Assembly: GCF_018069925.1 (NCBI RefSeq)
Contig: NZ_JAGPXB010000011.1
Location: forward strand, 1 to 64,000
Source of the DNA: Flavobacterium erciyesense
GTDB lineage: Bacteria; Bacteroidota; Bacteroidia; Flavobacteriales; Flavobacteriaceae
Direction of reading: 5' to 3'
Length of the DNA: 64,000 nucleotides
Positions 26,132-35,268 of this stretch are shown here, one piece after another. The translations under genes and the position numbers were made by a program. Under the pieces are notes generated by a model. It worked only from the letters and a program-made list of their open reading frames with translations, was not told the DNA's origin and did not search any database. Each line of letters starts with the position of its first letter. The first letter of the stretch is position 1.

Positions 26132-28132
26132 TTATAATTTTACAAGAATAATTTTCTCGTTTTGTTTGTCAATCATCTTTTGGAAATACATTTTTAAAGC
26201 AGGATAATATTCTGATCCCAAAATTGGGCTATTCATTTGGCTATTGAAAGATATTTGTAACGTACTACCAGAAACATTTATCAAGAATTTAAAGCTTGCT
26301 AACTCATTTTCCATACTCATTGCTGCTGATTCTGGGAAAGATTCCACCTTATACCCTTCAGGAATTTGAATATTGATAGTGAACTTATCTAAAAACCCGT
26401 ATGCAAAATCAACAGGATATTCTCTTGTTTCTTGCTTAAATGGGTTACTTAAAGTTGTAAAAAACAACAATGGTTTTACGTACAACGTATTGCCTATTTT
26501 TTCGGTAAAATTTGATCCTTTAAACGACATGGACTCAATCGCAGGAGCATCTAAGTCGTTTTCGTTTGTTCTAACGTAGTCGCTCACCTCGATATTATTG
26601 TTATCCTCCTCAAATTTTTCCAAGTATGCGTCCTCTTTCACACCTTTTACCGATCCTCGATAACTCATTGCATTATGATCTGTGCGCTGGCGACGTAACT
26701 TACCCGCAACTTGACCTTCGGCATCAATACTATAATTCATTGAAATATAATCTACGGATAACTGTTTTGGCATTAAATCAATTTCTAATGAAGTTCCGTC
26801 TTTTTTTATCAATCTCCCTAACCAATTCAAGTCTCTCACTGGCAATACATTGGCAACAGAAAAAGGATCAGCAGCATCTAACAACATAAGATCTTTACCT
26901 TGTTGAACTGCAACAATTACGTAGTTAAAAGCCGTTCTACTAGGAAACAATGCAACACCATTTGAACGCGTGCTTACCAATACCGGATTAGCTTCAAGAC
27001 CTGCATGACGCAACATGGCAGTTAACATTAAATTGATTTCGGCAACATTCCCGGTTTTATCCTTATATGCTTTTTTAACTCCATCATTACATGAATAACC
27101 ATTGTATTCATTCCATTTTATAGTAGATTGAACGAATTTGAATATCGATTTTATTTTATCCTCTTCGGATTTTGCATCTTTCAGGACCAATTTAAGATCA
27201 TCCTCAAAATAACCTGATTTATTTAATTCTGGACCAAAATCATCATAGTCATAAATAGTTTTCACAACTGCTTCCCAATTTGTCGAAAAAGATTTAAAAG
27301 GCTCACCAGGATATTTCGTGATAGCTAATTCCTGTACCAGAGTACTGGTATAGTTTTCAATATTATTAACGTATGCCTCTTCCTTTACTGCAGGAACATT
27401 TTGAAAAGAATAAATTGTAGTAGTCTCTACGTAGGAGAGCTTTTCCTTGTCCCATTTGTTTTGAGCTCCTTGTCTAGCGCTACCCAACTCTATATAATTA
27501 CTCCCTTTTTGAACCTCAACTTTAGGCCTCAAGAATCCTTTAATATTGGCATTATATTCAAAATATTCAGGTACGGTATTTTTGTACTCTGAATAATTTA
27601 CCGGAATACTATTTTGAAAAAACCAATCTCTACAGCTGCCTACACGAGGGGAACGAATGACATATTTGTATTCAATTACAGATCCTTCTTTAACATTAGG
27701 CATTGTAATTTTCTTTTGGCTCCAATACTTATTCAGTTCCTCAGTAAATTCACCATCACTTTTTAACTTTGTTTTTTCAATTTTATCACCAACTAAATTA
27801 TAAGTAACCGCATCCGAAAATGACAAAGTTTCTCGACCATTACTTGCACTATAATACTGAATTTTCTTTGTAGCCCAATCGTTACCTTCTTTTTTGTAAA
27901 TTTTAATCCTAACCTTAACCTCTGTTGCCATGGTAAAGCCTTTATCTGATGTATACTCAAAGTAATTTTTTCCTTTTTCGAATAAAATAGCAGCTGGTGC
28001 GGCAGGTTCAAGTGGATGTTCTTTTTCTTGTAATTCAGCTACAGAAACTTTTCCGAGTTCAAAGTTTTGGGCTTGAATTTTGCAACATAAGATCAGAAAG
28101 AAAAGAGTCCAAGTAATTTTCTTTAGAGTCAT
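26132..28132 (-). CDS. DUF3857 / transglutaminase-like protein, paralogue of the neighbour
   Basis: A 666-residue exported protein (signal peptide ending IQAQ) with the same layout as the 24120-26123 product. Val363 in KTGNVAEINLMLTAMLRHAG replaces the catalytic Cys, and AFNYVIVAV replaces the His site. The common N-terminus LGKVSVAELQEKEHP compares with LGKVSIDELKVKQHP in the neighbour, so the two arose by tandem duplication. Nine bases separate it from the downstream gene and six from the upstream gene, so the three form an operon. Function unknown. Confidence 0.82.
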   Translation of the reverse strand: MTLKKITWTLFFLILCCKIQAQNFELGKVSVAELQEKEHPLEPAAPAAILFEKGKNYFEYTSDKGFTMATEVKVRIKIYKKEGNDWATKKIQYYSASNGRETLSFSDAVTYNLVGDKIEKTKLKSDGEFTEELNKYWSQKKITMPNVKEGSVIEYKYVIRSPRVGSCRDWFFQNSIPVNYSEYKNTVPEYFEYNANIKGFLRPKVEVQKGSNYIELGSARQGAQNKWDKEKLSYVETTTIYSFQNVPAVKEEAYVNNIENYTSTLVQELAITKYPGEPFKSFSTNWEAVVKTIYDYDDFGPELNKSGYFEDDLKLVLKDAKSEEDKIKSIFKFVQSTIKWNEYNGYSCNDGVKKAYKDKTGNVAEINLMLTAMLRHAGLEANPVLVSTRSNGVALFPSRTAFNYVIVAVQQGKDLMLLDAADPFSVANVLPVRDLNWLGRLIKKDGTSLEIDLMPKQLSVDYISMNYSIDAEGQVAGKLRRQRTDHNAMSYRGSVKGVKEDAYLEKFEEDNNNIEVSDYVRTNENDLDAPAIESMSFKGSNFTEKIGNTLYVKPLLFFTTLSNPFKQETREYPVDFAYGFLDKFTINIQIPEGYKVESFPESAAMSMENELASFKFLINVSGSTLQISFNSQMNSPILGSEYYPALKMYFQKMIDKQNEKIILVKL

Positions 28133-28138
28133 AAGAGA

Positions 28139-30046
28139 TTAAATTTTGGTTAAAAGTAATTTGGCATTGTCATTTTTAGCAATCTGCTCCATGAATAAAC
28201 GGTACCCATCATAATCAGAATTAGCATAAATACCCTTTTTGATGAGGATGGTTCTTTTGTACACCAGGTTGTTATTGTCTTTTTTAATAATTTCGGTTTT
28301 ATAATCACCAAATTTGGTTTTTAATTCGAAGTTCGCCGGTAAAAATTCAATTTGAAATCCTGCAGGTAGCGCTACTGCTATTTCATCAGTATCAAGGTAA
28401 CCACGAGGTATTTCGAACGGGTTTTTACGATTACGAATACGCTTTATAGTTCCTAAAAATTGATTGTAGGAGTTAATTGCTACCATCATTTTTCCACCAG
28501 TATTTGGAGCATAATTCTCAGCGCTTAAACTAATATTCTCAACAAAATGTATTTTATCCTTATCGTTTTGAAGTTCAATCTTAGCTATTTTCAAATTGTT
28601 AATATTAGTCCAGTATCTTTTATAATGGATGTCTTTATCGGCAGGTTGCATTTTTTCTATGGAAGCTTTGGATTGGTACTGAGATCCAGTAGACACAATT
28701 TTTATAGCCCCTGTGAGGTTTCCTTGAGCATCTAAACTATAGTTCCCTGTCGAAATTTGACCATTAGCATTATCGTGGTACTTTTTAGTATGAATAATTT
28801 CTCCCCCTTCAGGTTTCATGACCACAACATCACGATCGTCAGTAAAATTGGCTTGAAAACCAAAGGGGTCATCTTGGCTCGTACATTCTAGAAAGATACT
28901 TTCGTCTGCATTTGGGATACACAAAATAGCATGGTTTCCTTGAATAGAGAAAAAATCAGCTTCGATGTTACGAATATCGCGGTCACCGTACAATTCTGTG
29001 TAGTACGAAGGGACCCCAACCACCTCAAGAAGCGCTCTAGTGTAGTTTGAAAGTGCCTTACAATCACCATACCCCAATCGATCAACATCGGAGGCCAACA
29101 TCGGTTTGAAACCGCCTATACCGACTTGCACACTGACATATCTCGATTTTTCTTGAACAAATTTGTAAACAATTTTAGCTTTTTTAATCGGATCAGTTTC
29201 AGTACCCACCAAAGCCTTTATTTTAGCTTTTGCTTCTTCACTGAGGCTGGTCGTACCGATAAGAATATTTTCTGAAAACCATTTTCCGTACTCTTTCCAA
29301 TTTTTTGCAGTTCCGTCAACTCCTTCAAGATTAAAATTTTCTAGACCCATCATTACTCTAGGAAACACCTTAGCAGCTGGTGTATAATCCTCGTATTTTT
29401 CGGCAATAATGTTGAGCGCTTCGTACTGCAATTGCGTTGGCGAATCAACTATAGTTTTTATCTTAAAATTGGCGAAATTGAATTCTTTTTTCCTAAAACC
29501 CAATGCTTGAGGCACATTGACATTGACGATGCTTTTTTCAATACTCACATTATATTCTGAAAGCAAAGACCAAGTAGGAATAAACGCAGTATTAGAGGTT
29601 TCAATTTCGCTCTCGTAAACAATGGTAAATGGGTATTGTGTAGGTGTATATTCTAGATAAATAAAACGCCCATCTGAAAAAAGTGTACTTCCTCCCGATG
29701 CACTTTGTTCTTTAAAATCTTTGCGTTTTATCTTTTTGATTTCGATTCCAAAGTTATCATAGACAACAGCTTCGATATTTTTAACTGTGCGTCTTTTGTC
29801 AAAATTTTCGACAGCATCTACTGCTTTTAATCCCAATTCATTCAAAACGGTGACCACCCTTTTGGTTTTGATGTTCATACTTCTTTGCGAAGCTATAGAA
29901 ATGTCTAACTGATTGAGTCTAATAACTGCATTGGCATTGTTTTTAATACTATCCGCAATGGTTACAGCAGTATAATTAATTTTTTGGGCGTTCAAACTTG
30001 ATGCAAAAATGGCAGCAAAAAGAACAACAAGAGTTGTAATTCTCAT
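28139..30046 (-). CDS. DUF3857 / transglutaminase-like protein with intact catalytic residues
   Basis: A 635-residue exported protein with a signal peptide ending SLNAQ. DUF3857 occupies the N-terminal half. The transglutaminase core has the classical Cys in LGYGDCKALSNYTRALL (Cys329), His in GNHAILCIPN and Asp in the following LECTSQDDPFGF. It is thus a likely active protease or transglutaminase-like enzyme in the periplasm, unlike its two downstream neighbours. The three may work as an active enzyme with two binding paralogues; this is inferred from gene order. Confidence 0.85.
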   Translation of the reverse strand: MRITTLVVLFAAIFASSLNAQKINYTAVTIADSIKNNANAVIRLNQLDISIASQRSMNIKTKRVVTVLNELGLKAVDAVENFDKRRTVKNIEAVVYDNFGIEIKKIKRKDFKEQSASGGSTLFSDGRFIYLEYTPTQYPFTIVYESEIETSNTAFIPTWSLLSEYNVSIEKSIVNVNVPQALGFRKKEFNFANFKIKTIVDSPTQLQYEALNIIAEKYEDYTPAAKVFPRVMMGLENFNLEGVDGTAKNWKEYGKWFSENILIGTTSLSEEAKAKIKALVGTETDPIKKAKIVYKFVQEKSRYVSVQVGIGGFKPMLASDVDRLGYGDCKALSNYTRALLEVVGVPSYYTELYGDRDIRNIEADFFSIQGNHAILCIPNADESIFLECTSQDDPFGFQANFTDDRDVVVMKPEGGEIIHTKKYHDNANGQISTGNYSLDAQGNLTGAIKIVSTGSQYQSKASIEKMQPADKDIHYKRYWTNINNLKIAKIELQNDKDKIHFVENISLSAENYAPNTGGKMMVAINSYNQFLGTIKRIRNRKNPFEIPRGYLDTDEIAVALPAGFQIEFLPANFELKTKFGDYKTEIIKKDNNNLVYKRTILIKKGIYANSDYDGYRLFMEQIAKNDNAKLLLTKI

Positions 30047-30193
30047 TTGATAAAAATAAAGATGATGAATGATGAACCCAAGTGGGTTCTAGAAAAATTC
30101 GCAATTCAAAGAAAAGCGCATTGATTGCTTGTTAAGGATTTCCTAATTCGTGGTGTTCAAAAATAGCACAAATCTCACAATGTAAAACTATTT

Positions 30194-30646
30194 TTACTCT
30201 TTATTTTTACTATCAATTACAATAGTTACTGGACCATCGTTTAGCAAGTTTACTTTCATATCGGCACCAAAAACTCCGGTTTGTACTTTTTTACCCAAAT
30301 CCTGTTCTACTTGGGTTACAAATTGTTCATACAAAGGAATCGCTATTTCTGGTTTTGATGCTTTAATATAAGATGGGCGATTGCCTTTTTTGGTTAAGGC
30401 ATGAAGTGTAAATTGAGAGACTACAATAATATCACCATCGATATCTTTTACAGAAAGATTCATGACGTCATTTTCATCTCCAAAAATACGGAGATTGACT
30501 ATTTTAGAACTCAGCCAGCTGCTATCTTCCTGCGTATCCGCATCTTCAATACCAATCAATACCAACAATCCTTTTTGAATGTTGGCTACAATTTGACTGT
30601 CAATTGTGACTGAGGCTTGCGAAACTCTTTGGATTACTACTTTCAT
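30194..30646 (-). CDS. dtd: D-aminoacyl-tRNA deacylase
   Basis: A 150-residue protein that removes D-amino acids (and glycine mischarged on tRNA-Ala) from tRNAs. Both active-site signatures are present: SQFTLHALTKKGNRPSY (about 77-93) and the Gly-cisPro motif NDGPVTIVID near residue 137. Length is typical. It lies after rsgA on the same strand with an 80-base spacer made of AAAGTCATAAAGTC-type repeats. Confidence 0.95.
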   Translation of the reverse strand: MKVVIQRVSQASVTIDSQIVANIQKGLLVLIGIEDADTQEDSSWLSSKIVNLRIFGDENDVMNLSVKDIDGDIIVVSQFTLHALTKKGNRPSYIKASKPEIAIPLYEQFVTQVEQDLGKKVQTGVFGADMKVNLLNDGPVTIVIDSKNKE

Positions 30647-30726
30647 TAATTAGTCATAAAGTTAAAAGTCATAAAGTCGAAAGTAAAAAAATCTATATCC
30701 CTCGTTACTTCTAACTTTTCAAAATA
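30647..30726. repeat. Short-period spacer repeat between dtd and rsgA
   Basis: GTCATAAAGTTAAAAGTCAT, then GTCGAAAGT. This is a degenerate period of about 8-10 bases of the kind seen in several other spacers of this window. Confidence 0.55.
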
Positions 30727-31704
30727 TTACTCCCTCGTTTTATCGCTTGCTTTTCTATCTTCGTCATAAAGATCAGTGCGATAATGCTCATCGTCTCCTT
30801 CTAAAATTTTAAGATAACTATTATAACGCGACCAGGCAATTTCATCTCTTTCCAATGCTTCTTTAACAGCACATTTCGGTTCTTCTTTATGCAAGCAATT
30901 GTTGAATTTACACTGATCCTTTAGTTTGAAAAATTCCGGGAAATAACCACTAATTTCAGCCGGCTCCATATCAACCATCCCAAATCCTTTGATTCCAGGT
31001 GTGTCAATAATACTGGCACCAAAAGACAAATCAAACATTTCTGCAAAAGTTGTGGTGTGCTGCCCTTGCTTACTTGCCTCCGAAATAGTTTTAGTACGCA
31101 AATGTAATGAGGGCTCCATGGCATTTACCAAAGTAGACTTTCCAACTCCTGAATGACCAGAGAACATGCTTACTTTACCAATCATCATTGCTTTCAATTC
31201 CTCAACACCTTTCATTTCAGTTGAGGATACGCGCAAACACTGATATCCAATTTGCTGGTATACATGCTGCATGTACAATTGCTCGTCAAGAGTAGCATCA
31301 TCAAGAGTGTCTATTTTATTAAAAACCAACACGGTCTCAATTCCGTACGCCTCGGCCGTTACTAAAAAACGGTCTATAAAATTAAAAGTAGTTGGCGGAT
31401 TATTAACCGTAATCAATAAAAAAACGCGATCAATATTAGAGGCAATAATGTGCATTTGATGCGATAAATTAACCGACTTTCGTACGATGTAATTTTTACG
31501 ATCGTGAATTCCGTGAATTGTACCTGTTACAGCATCTGAAGTTTCTTCTAATTCATAGTCAACTACATCACCTACAGCAATGGGATTAGTACTTTTAATA
31601 CCTTTGATTCTGAATTTTCCTTTGATGCGGCATTCTATAAAATCTCCTTGTTCTGATTTTACGGTGTACCAACTTCCTGTAGATTTGTAAACGAGTCCTG
31701 TCAT
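30727..31704 (-). CDS. rsgA: Ribosome small-subunit-dependent GTPase (RsgA)
   Basis: About 325 residues from ATG at 31704; an upstream in-frame ATG at 31788 would add a tail encoded by spacer repeats and overlap the aroG terminator. It is a circularly permuted GTPase that checks 30S subunit maturation. Order: OB fold (GDFIECRIKGKFRIKG), G4 VFNKID, then G1 GHSGVGKST, G3 DTPGIKGFG, and a C-terminal zinc finger (CKFNNCLHKEEPKCAV). A plain housekeeping gene downstream of the aromatic operon. Confidence 0.95.
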   Translation of the reverse strand: MTGLVYKSTGSWYTVKSEQGDFIECRIKGKFRIKGIKSTNPIAVGDVVDYELEETSDAVTGTIHGIHDRKNYIVRKSVNLSHQMHIIASNIDRVFLLITVNNPPTTFNFIDRFLVTAEAYGIETVLVFNKIDTLDDATLDEQLYMQHVYQQIGYQCLRVSSTEMKGVEELKAMMIGKVSMFSGHSGVGKSTLVNAMEPSLHLRTKTISEASKQGQHTTTFAEMFDLSFGASIIDTPGIKGFGMVDMEPAEISGYFPEFFKLKDQCKFNNCLHKEEPKCAVKEALERDEIAWSRYNSYLKILEGDDEHYRTDLYDEDRKASDKTRE

Positions 31705-31777
31705 GGGGCAAAGGTAAAATTTTGTTTGAAGTTTGAAGTTCAAAGTGTAGAGTTTTTTTAGAAACAAGTTCAAACAA

Positions 31778-31817
31778 AAATCCTCCAAAATCTTCTTAAC
31801 GAAGCTCCGGAGGATTT
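31778..31817 (-). terminator. Terminator after the aroG/chorismate mutase gene
   Basis: On the minus strand AAATCCTCC pairs with GGAGGATTT, with an inner GCTTC/GAAG, followed by TTTTG. It would end the aromatic operon before rsgA. Confidence 0.7.
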
Positions 31818-31836
31818 ATCAAAAACTTACAAGAAA

Positions 31837-32919
31837 TTACGCATTCAACACCTTATCTTGATGGCTGATACTTTCTTGGTGAATGGCCTTGAATAATTTT
31901 AAAACAAATTCTTCTGAAAGTCCTTTGGTTTCTCCATCTAAAATCATTTTACCTAAAATTTCGTTCCAACGGTTGTTTTGCAAAACAGCTACGTTAGCTG
32001 CTTTTTTCACCACACCAATTTCATCAGCTACTTTCATACGTTTGCCTAAAAGCTCTAGCAAAGTAGCATCTAAAACGTCAATATTAGCTCTTAATTTTTT
32101 CATTTTCTGAGTAAAATCATCCGATACATCATCAATTTTACGCACTTTCAAATCAATAAAAATTTGTTTCAACGCATCAGGTGTTACTTGCTGTGCGGCA
32201 TCACTCCAAGCATTATCTGGATCAATGTGCGTTTCAATAATCATCCCATCGTAATTCAAATCTAATGCTTCTTGCGTAACCTCTAAGATCATTTTGCGAT
32301 CACCAGTAATGTGCGAAGGATCAATAATCAATGGCAAGTCAGGGAATTTATTTTGCAATTCAATAGCAATTTGCCATTCTGGAATGTTGCGGTATTTGGT
32401 TTTCTCATAGGTCGAAAATCCTCTGTGAATTACTCCTAATTTTTCGATTCCGGCATTGTACAAACGCTCTACACCACCTAACCACAAAGATAAATCTGGA
32501 TTTACAGGATTTTTCACCAAAACAATTTTATCTGTTCCTACTAATGCATCAGCAATCTCCTGAACTGCAAAAGGGTTTACCGTTGTTCTGGCACCTATCC
32601 ACAACACATCAATGTCATATTCTAAAGCTAATTTTACGTGAGCAGCATTGGCTACCTCGGTTCCCATTAGCAAACCTGTTTCTTCTTTGGCTTTCTTCAA
32701 CCATTTCAAACCTATTTCGCCCACTCCTTCAAATCCTCCCGGACGCGTTCTTGGTTTCCAGATTCCTGCTCTAAAAACACTTACATCAGAATCCTTTAAC
32801 TCATGTGCAATTTTCAATACTTGATCTTCGGTTTCAGCGCTACATGGCCCTGCTATCACTAATGGGTGGGTCAAATTAAATGCCTCCAACCAGTTTCTCA
32901 TTTCTTTCTTATTTTCCAT
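31837..32919 (-). CDS. Bifunctional 3-deoxy-7-phosphoheptulonate synthase / chorismate mutase (type II)
   Basis: A 360-residue fusion. Residues about 10-260 are a type I-beta (KDO8P-like) DAHP synthase: VIAGPCSAETEDQVL, GIWKPRTRPGGFEGVGE, and the metal site GVIHRGFSTYEK with IDPSHITGDR. Residues about 270-355 are an AroQ chorismate mutase: LRANIDVLDATLLELLGKRMKVADEIG. It makes the first committed shikimate intermediate and converts chorismate to prephenate, so it begins and branches the pathway in one protein. It is last in the pheA-aminotransferase-tyrA operon behind the attenuator at 36114-36254. Confidence 0.93.
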   Translation of the reverse strand: MENKKEMRNWLEAFNLTHPLVIAGPCSAETEDQVLKIAHELKDSDVSVFRAGIWKPRTRPGGFEGVGEIGLKWLKKAKEETGLLMGTEVANAAHVKLALEYDIDVLWIGARTTVNPFAVQEIADALVGTDKIVLVKNPVNPDLSLWLGGVERLYNAGIEKLGVIHRGFSTYEKTKYRNIPEWQIAIELQNKFPDLPLIIDPSHITGDRKMILEVTQEALDLNYDGMIIETHIDPDNAWSDAAQQVTPDALKQIFIDLKVRKIDDVSDDFTQKMKKLRANIDVLDATLLELLGKRMKVADEIGVVKKAANVAVLQNNRWNEILGKMILDGETKGLSEEFVLKLFKAIHQESISHQDKVLNA

Positions 32920-33012
32920 CTTTTCTAAATTTTATTTTCTAAGTTTCGTTTTTTTTATATTTCTATTGTGGACTTTGCTCACTGTTAACTGTGACTGAAA
33001 ACTGTCAACTGT

Positions 33013-33870
33013 TTACTTCTTAACATTCATCCCATTCAATATTTCTTTAATCTTATTCACGCTTTCCATTTCATTGTAAATCGCCTCGTAATCCTCATTT
33101 TCTAAAAGCTCCTTAAATTTAGATAAATTCAAGATATATTCATTTAAAGTTTTTACAACTTGCTTTCTGTTTTGTTTAAAAATGGGTGTCCACATTGCGG
33201 GCGAACTTTTAGCGAGACGCACGGTACTTTCAAAACCAGAACCTGCCATATCAAAAATATCCTGCTCGTGTTTTTCCTTATCAATGACTGTTTTCCCTAA
33301 CATAAAAGCGCTGATGTGAGACAAATGCGACACATACGCAATGTGCTTATCGTGTGATTTCGGATCCATATACCTAATCCGCATTCCCATTTCTTGAAAC
33401 AACGCCAAGGCGCGCTCTTGCAATTTGAAAGTCGTTTTCTCCACCTCACAAATAATGTTTGTTTTGCCTTGAAACAACCCTTTTATCGCTGCCGATGGTC
33501 CCGAAAACTCCGTTCCAGCAATAGGATGCGTAGCTATAAAATTTCTCCTTTTGGCGTGGTTGGCTATAGCTTCACAAATAGGTAATTTTGTCGAACCCAC
33601 CTCAAAAACAATCGTTTGGTCTCCTATTGACTCCAAAACTTGTGGTACAACCGTGAGCGCTACATCTACAGGAACCGAAACAATCACAAAATCAGCATGT
33701 ATTAAATCTGTAAATGTTGCCATTTCATCAATAACACCCAACTCAATTGCCTGATCTAGATGTTTTTCATTGGTGTCAATCCCATAAATCGTGGCGTGCG
33801 GATACAAATCTTTAATATCCAACACCATCGAACCACCAATCAAACCTATGCCTATTACAAATACTTTCAT
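33013..33870 (-). CDS. tyrA: Prephenate dehydrogenase
   Basis: A 285-residue NAD-dependent enzyme that oxidatively decarboxylates prephenate to 4-hydroxyphenylpyruvate for tyrosine. The Rossmann motif reads VIGIGLIGGSMVLDI at the N-terminus. The catalytic His is in FIATHPIAGTEFSGP (about 115-129), and HDKHIAYVSHLSHISAFML carries the second signature histidines. It lacks a fused mutase or ACT domain, so feedback control must lie elsewhere. The spacer to the upstream aminotransferase gene holds repeat copy 3. Confidence 0.93.
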   Translation of the reverse strand: MKVFVIGIGLIGGSMVLDIKDLYPHATIYGIDTNEKHLDQAIELGVIDEMATFTDLIHADFVIVSVPVDVALTVVPQVLESIGDQTIVFEVGSTKLPICEAIANHAKRRNFIATHPIAGTEFSGPSAAIKGLFQGKTNIICEVEKTTFKLQERALALFQEMGMRIRYMDPKSHDKHIAYVSHLSHISAFMLGKTVIDKEKHEQDIFDMAGSGFESTVRLAKSSPAMWTPIFKQNRKQVVKTLNEYILNLSKFKELLENEDYEAIYNEMESVNKIKEILNGMNVKK

Positions 33871-33894
33871 TTTTTTATTTTTATCCGAAGCTTA

Positions 33895-33963
33895 TCCTGC
33901 TATCCGTTGCAATCTTTCCTGCCGAACCCCGGCAGCAAAGGATTTCCACTACTATCAGGGCTA
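33895..33963 (-). repeat. Flavobacterial intergenic hairpin repeat, copy 3 (inside the aromatic operon)
   Basis: On the minus strand the flanks read AGCCCTGATAGTAGTGGAAA and AACGGATAGCAGGA, matching copy 5 at 44990-45062. The hairpin is 33914-33940: CTTT/AAAG and CTGCCG/CGGCAG with one mismatch. The arms differ from all other copies. It lies in the 209-base spacer between the aminotransferase and tyrA genes. Confidence 0.72.
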
Positions 33964-34079
33964 GGAAACCTCGTTATACAGAAATTTATTCTTTCATTAA
34001 ACCAATTCATTTTATCATAAATAATAACTTATCACAATACATCTCGCTGCTATTTCATTCCCCTTTGGCGGTCAAATGC

Positions 34080-35225
34080 TTAAAATCGACTGATTGCTTC
34101 TCTAATTTTTTCTTCTTCAACACACAAAGCAAACCGAATGTATCCTTCTCCATTACTTCCAAAAATAGTTCCCGGTGTAATAAAAATTGATTTCTCATGC
34201 AAGATCCTATCAATAAACACTTCTGCTGATGTAACTCCATCAGGTAATTTTGCCCAAACAAACAAACCAACACCTTCTTTATACACTTTACAACCTAGTT
34301 TTTCAGCGAGCTCCTCTGTAACAATTCGTCTTTTTCTATAGATTTCATTCATAGCATCAAACCAAGCTTTATCACTTTTCAACGCTGCAACAGCTCCTTT
34401 TTGAATTCCGTAAAACATGCCGCTATCCATATTGCTTTTTACCTTCAAAACCGCATCAATGGCATTAGCGTTTCCTAAAACCATTCCTACTCGCCAGCCT
34501 GCCATGTTAAAAGTTTTACTCAAAGAATTCAGTTCTAAAGCTACATCCTTTGCTCCTTCTACTTGCAACAAACTCATCGGATTGTCATTCAAAACAAAAC
34601 TATACGGATTGTCGTTGACCAATAAAATTTGATGTTTTGCAGCAAAAGCCACTAATTTTTCAAACAATTCCAAACTGCCTCGAGCTCCCGTGGGCATATG
34701 CGGATACCCAATCCACATGATTTTCACTTTGGTTAAATCCAGTTGTTCCAAAGCTTCAAAATCCGGTTCCCATTGGTTTCCTTCTTTTAAATCATAATAC
34801 ACTGGTACCGCTCCTACTAAATTAGTCACTGATGTGTACGTAGGATAGCCCGGATTCGGAATCAAAACATGATCGCCTTCATTCAAAAAAGCCAGCGAAA
34901 TATGCATAATTCCTTCCTTGGAACCCATCAAAGGCAAAATTTCTGTTACAGGGTTGAGAGCTACACCATAATTTTTGGAATAAAAAGCAGCCATACCTTC
35001 GCGCAACTCTGGTAAACCTTGATAACTCTGGTATTGATGCGCGTTTTCATCTTGCATGGCAGCTACAATGGCAGCAACAATTGTAGGCGCCGGTTGTAAA
35101 TCTGGACTCCCAATTCCCATATTAATGATGGGTTTGCCTTCGGCTGCCAGTTGCCTTACTTCTCTCAATTTGGAGGAGAAATAATATTCTTCAATGATAT
35201 GGAGACGCTTTGCTGTGGTAATCAT
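34080..35225 (-). CDS. Class I/II PLP-dependent aminotransferase of the aromatic operon
   Basis: About 381 residues from ATG at 35225; an upstream in-frame start at 35294 would overlap pheA. PLP motifs: NPGYPTYTSV, NDNPYSFVLNDNP, and the Schiff-base lysine in LNSLSKTFNMAGWRVG (about residue 226). The family covers aspartate, aromatic and LL-diaminopimelate aminotransferases. Its place between pheA and tyrA suggests that it transaminates phenylpyruvate and 4-hydroxyphenylpyruvate; the substrate is inferred from context. Confidence 0.88.
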   Translation of the reverse strand: MITTAKRLHIIEEYYFSSKLREVRQLAAEGKPIINMGIGSPDLQPAPTIVAAIVAAMQDENAHQYQSYQGLPELREGMAAFYSKNYGVALNPVTEILPLMGSKEGIMHISLAFLNEGDHVLIPNPGYPTYTSVTNLVGAVPVYYDLKEGNQWEPDFEALEQLDLTKVKIMWIGYPHMPTGARGSLELFEKLVAFAAKHQILLVNDNPYSFVLNDNPMSLLQVEGAKDVALELNSLSKTFNMAGWRVGMVLGNANAIDAVLKVKSNMDSGMFYGIQKGAVAALKSDKAWFDAMNEIYRKRRIVTEELAEKLGCKVYKEGVGLFVWAKLPDGVTSAEVFIDRILHEKSIFITPGTIFGSNGEGYIRFALCVEEEKIREAISRF

Positions 35226-35268
35226 GTGTAAATTTTTATATCTGTGTAATTTGGTAACTCGAGGCTCT

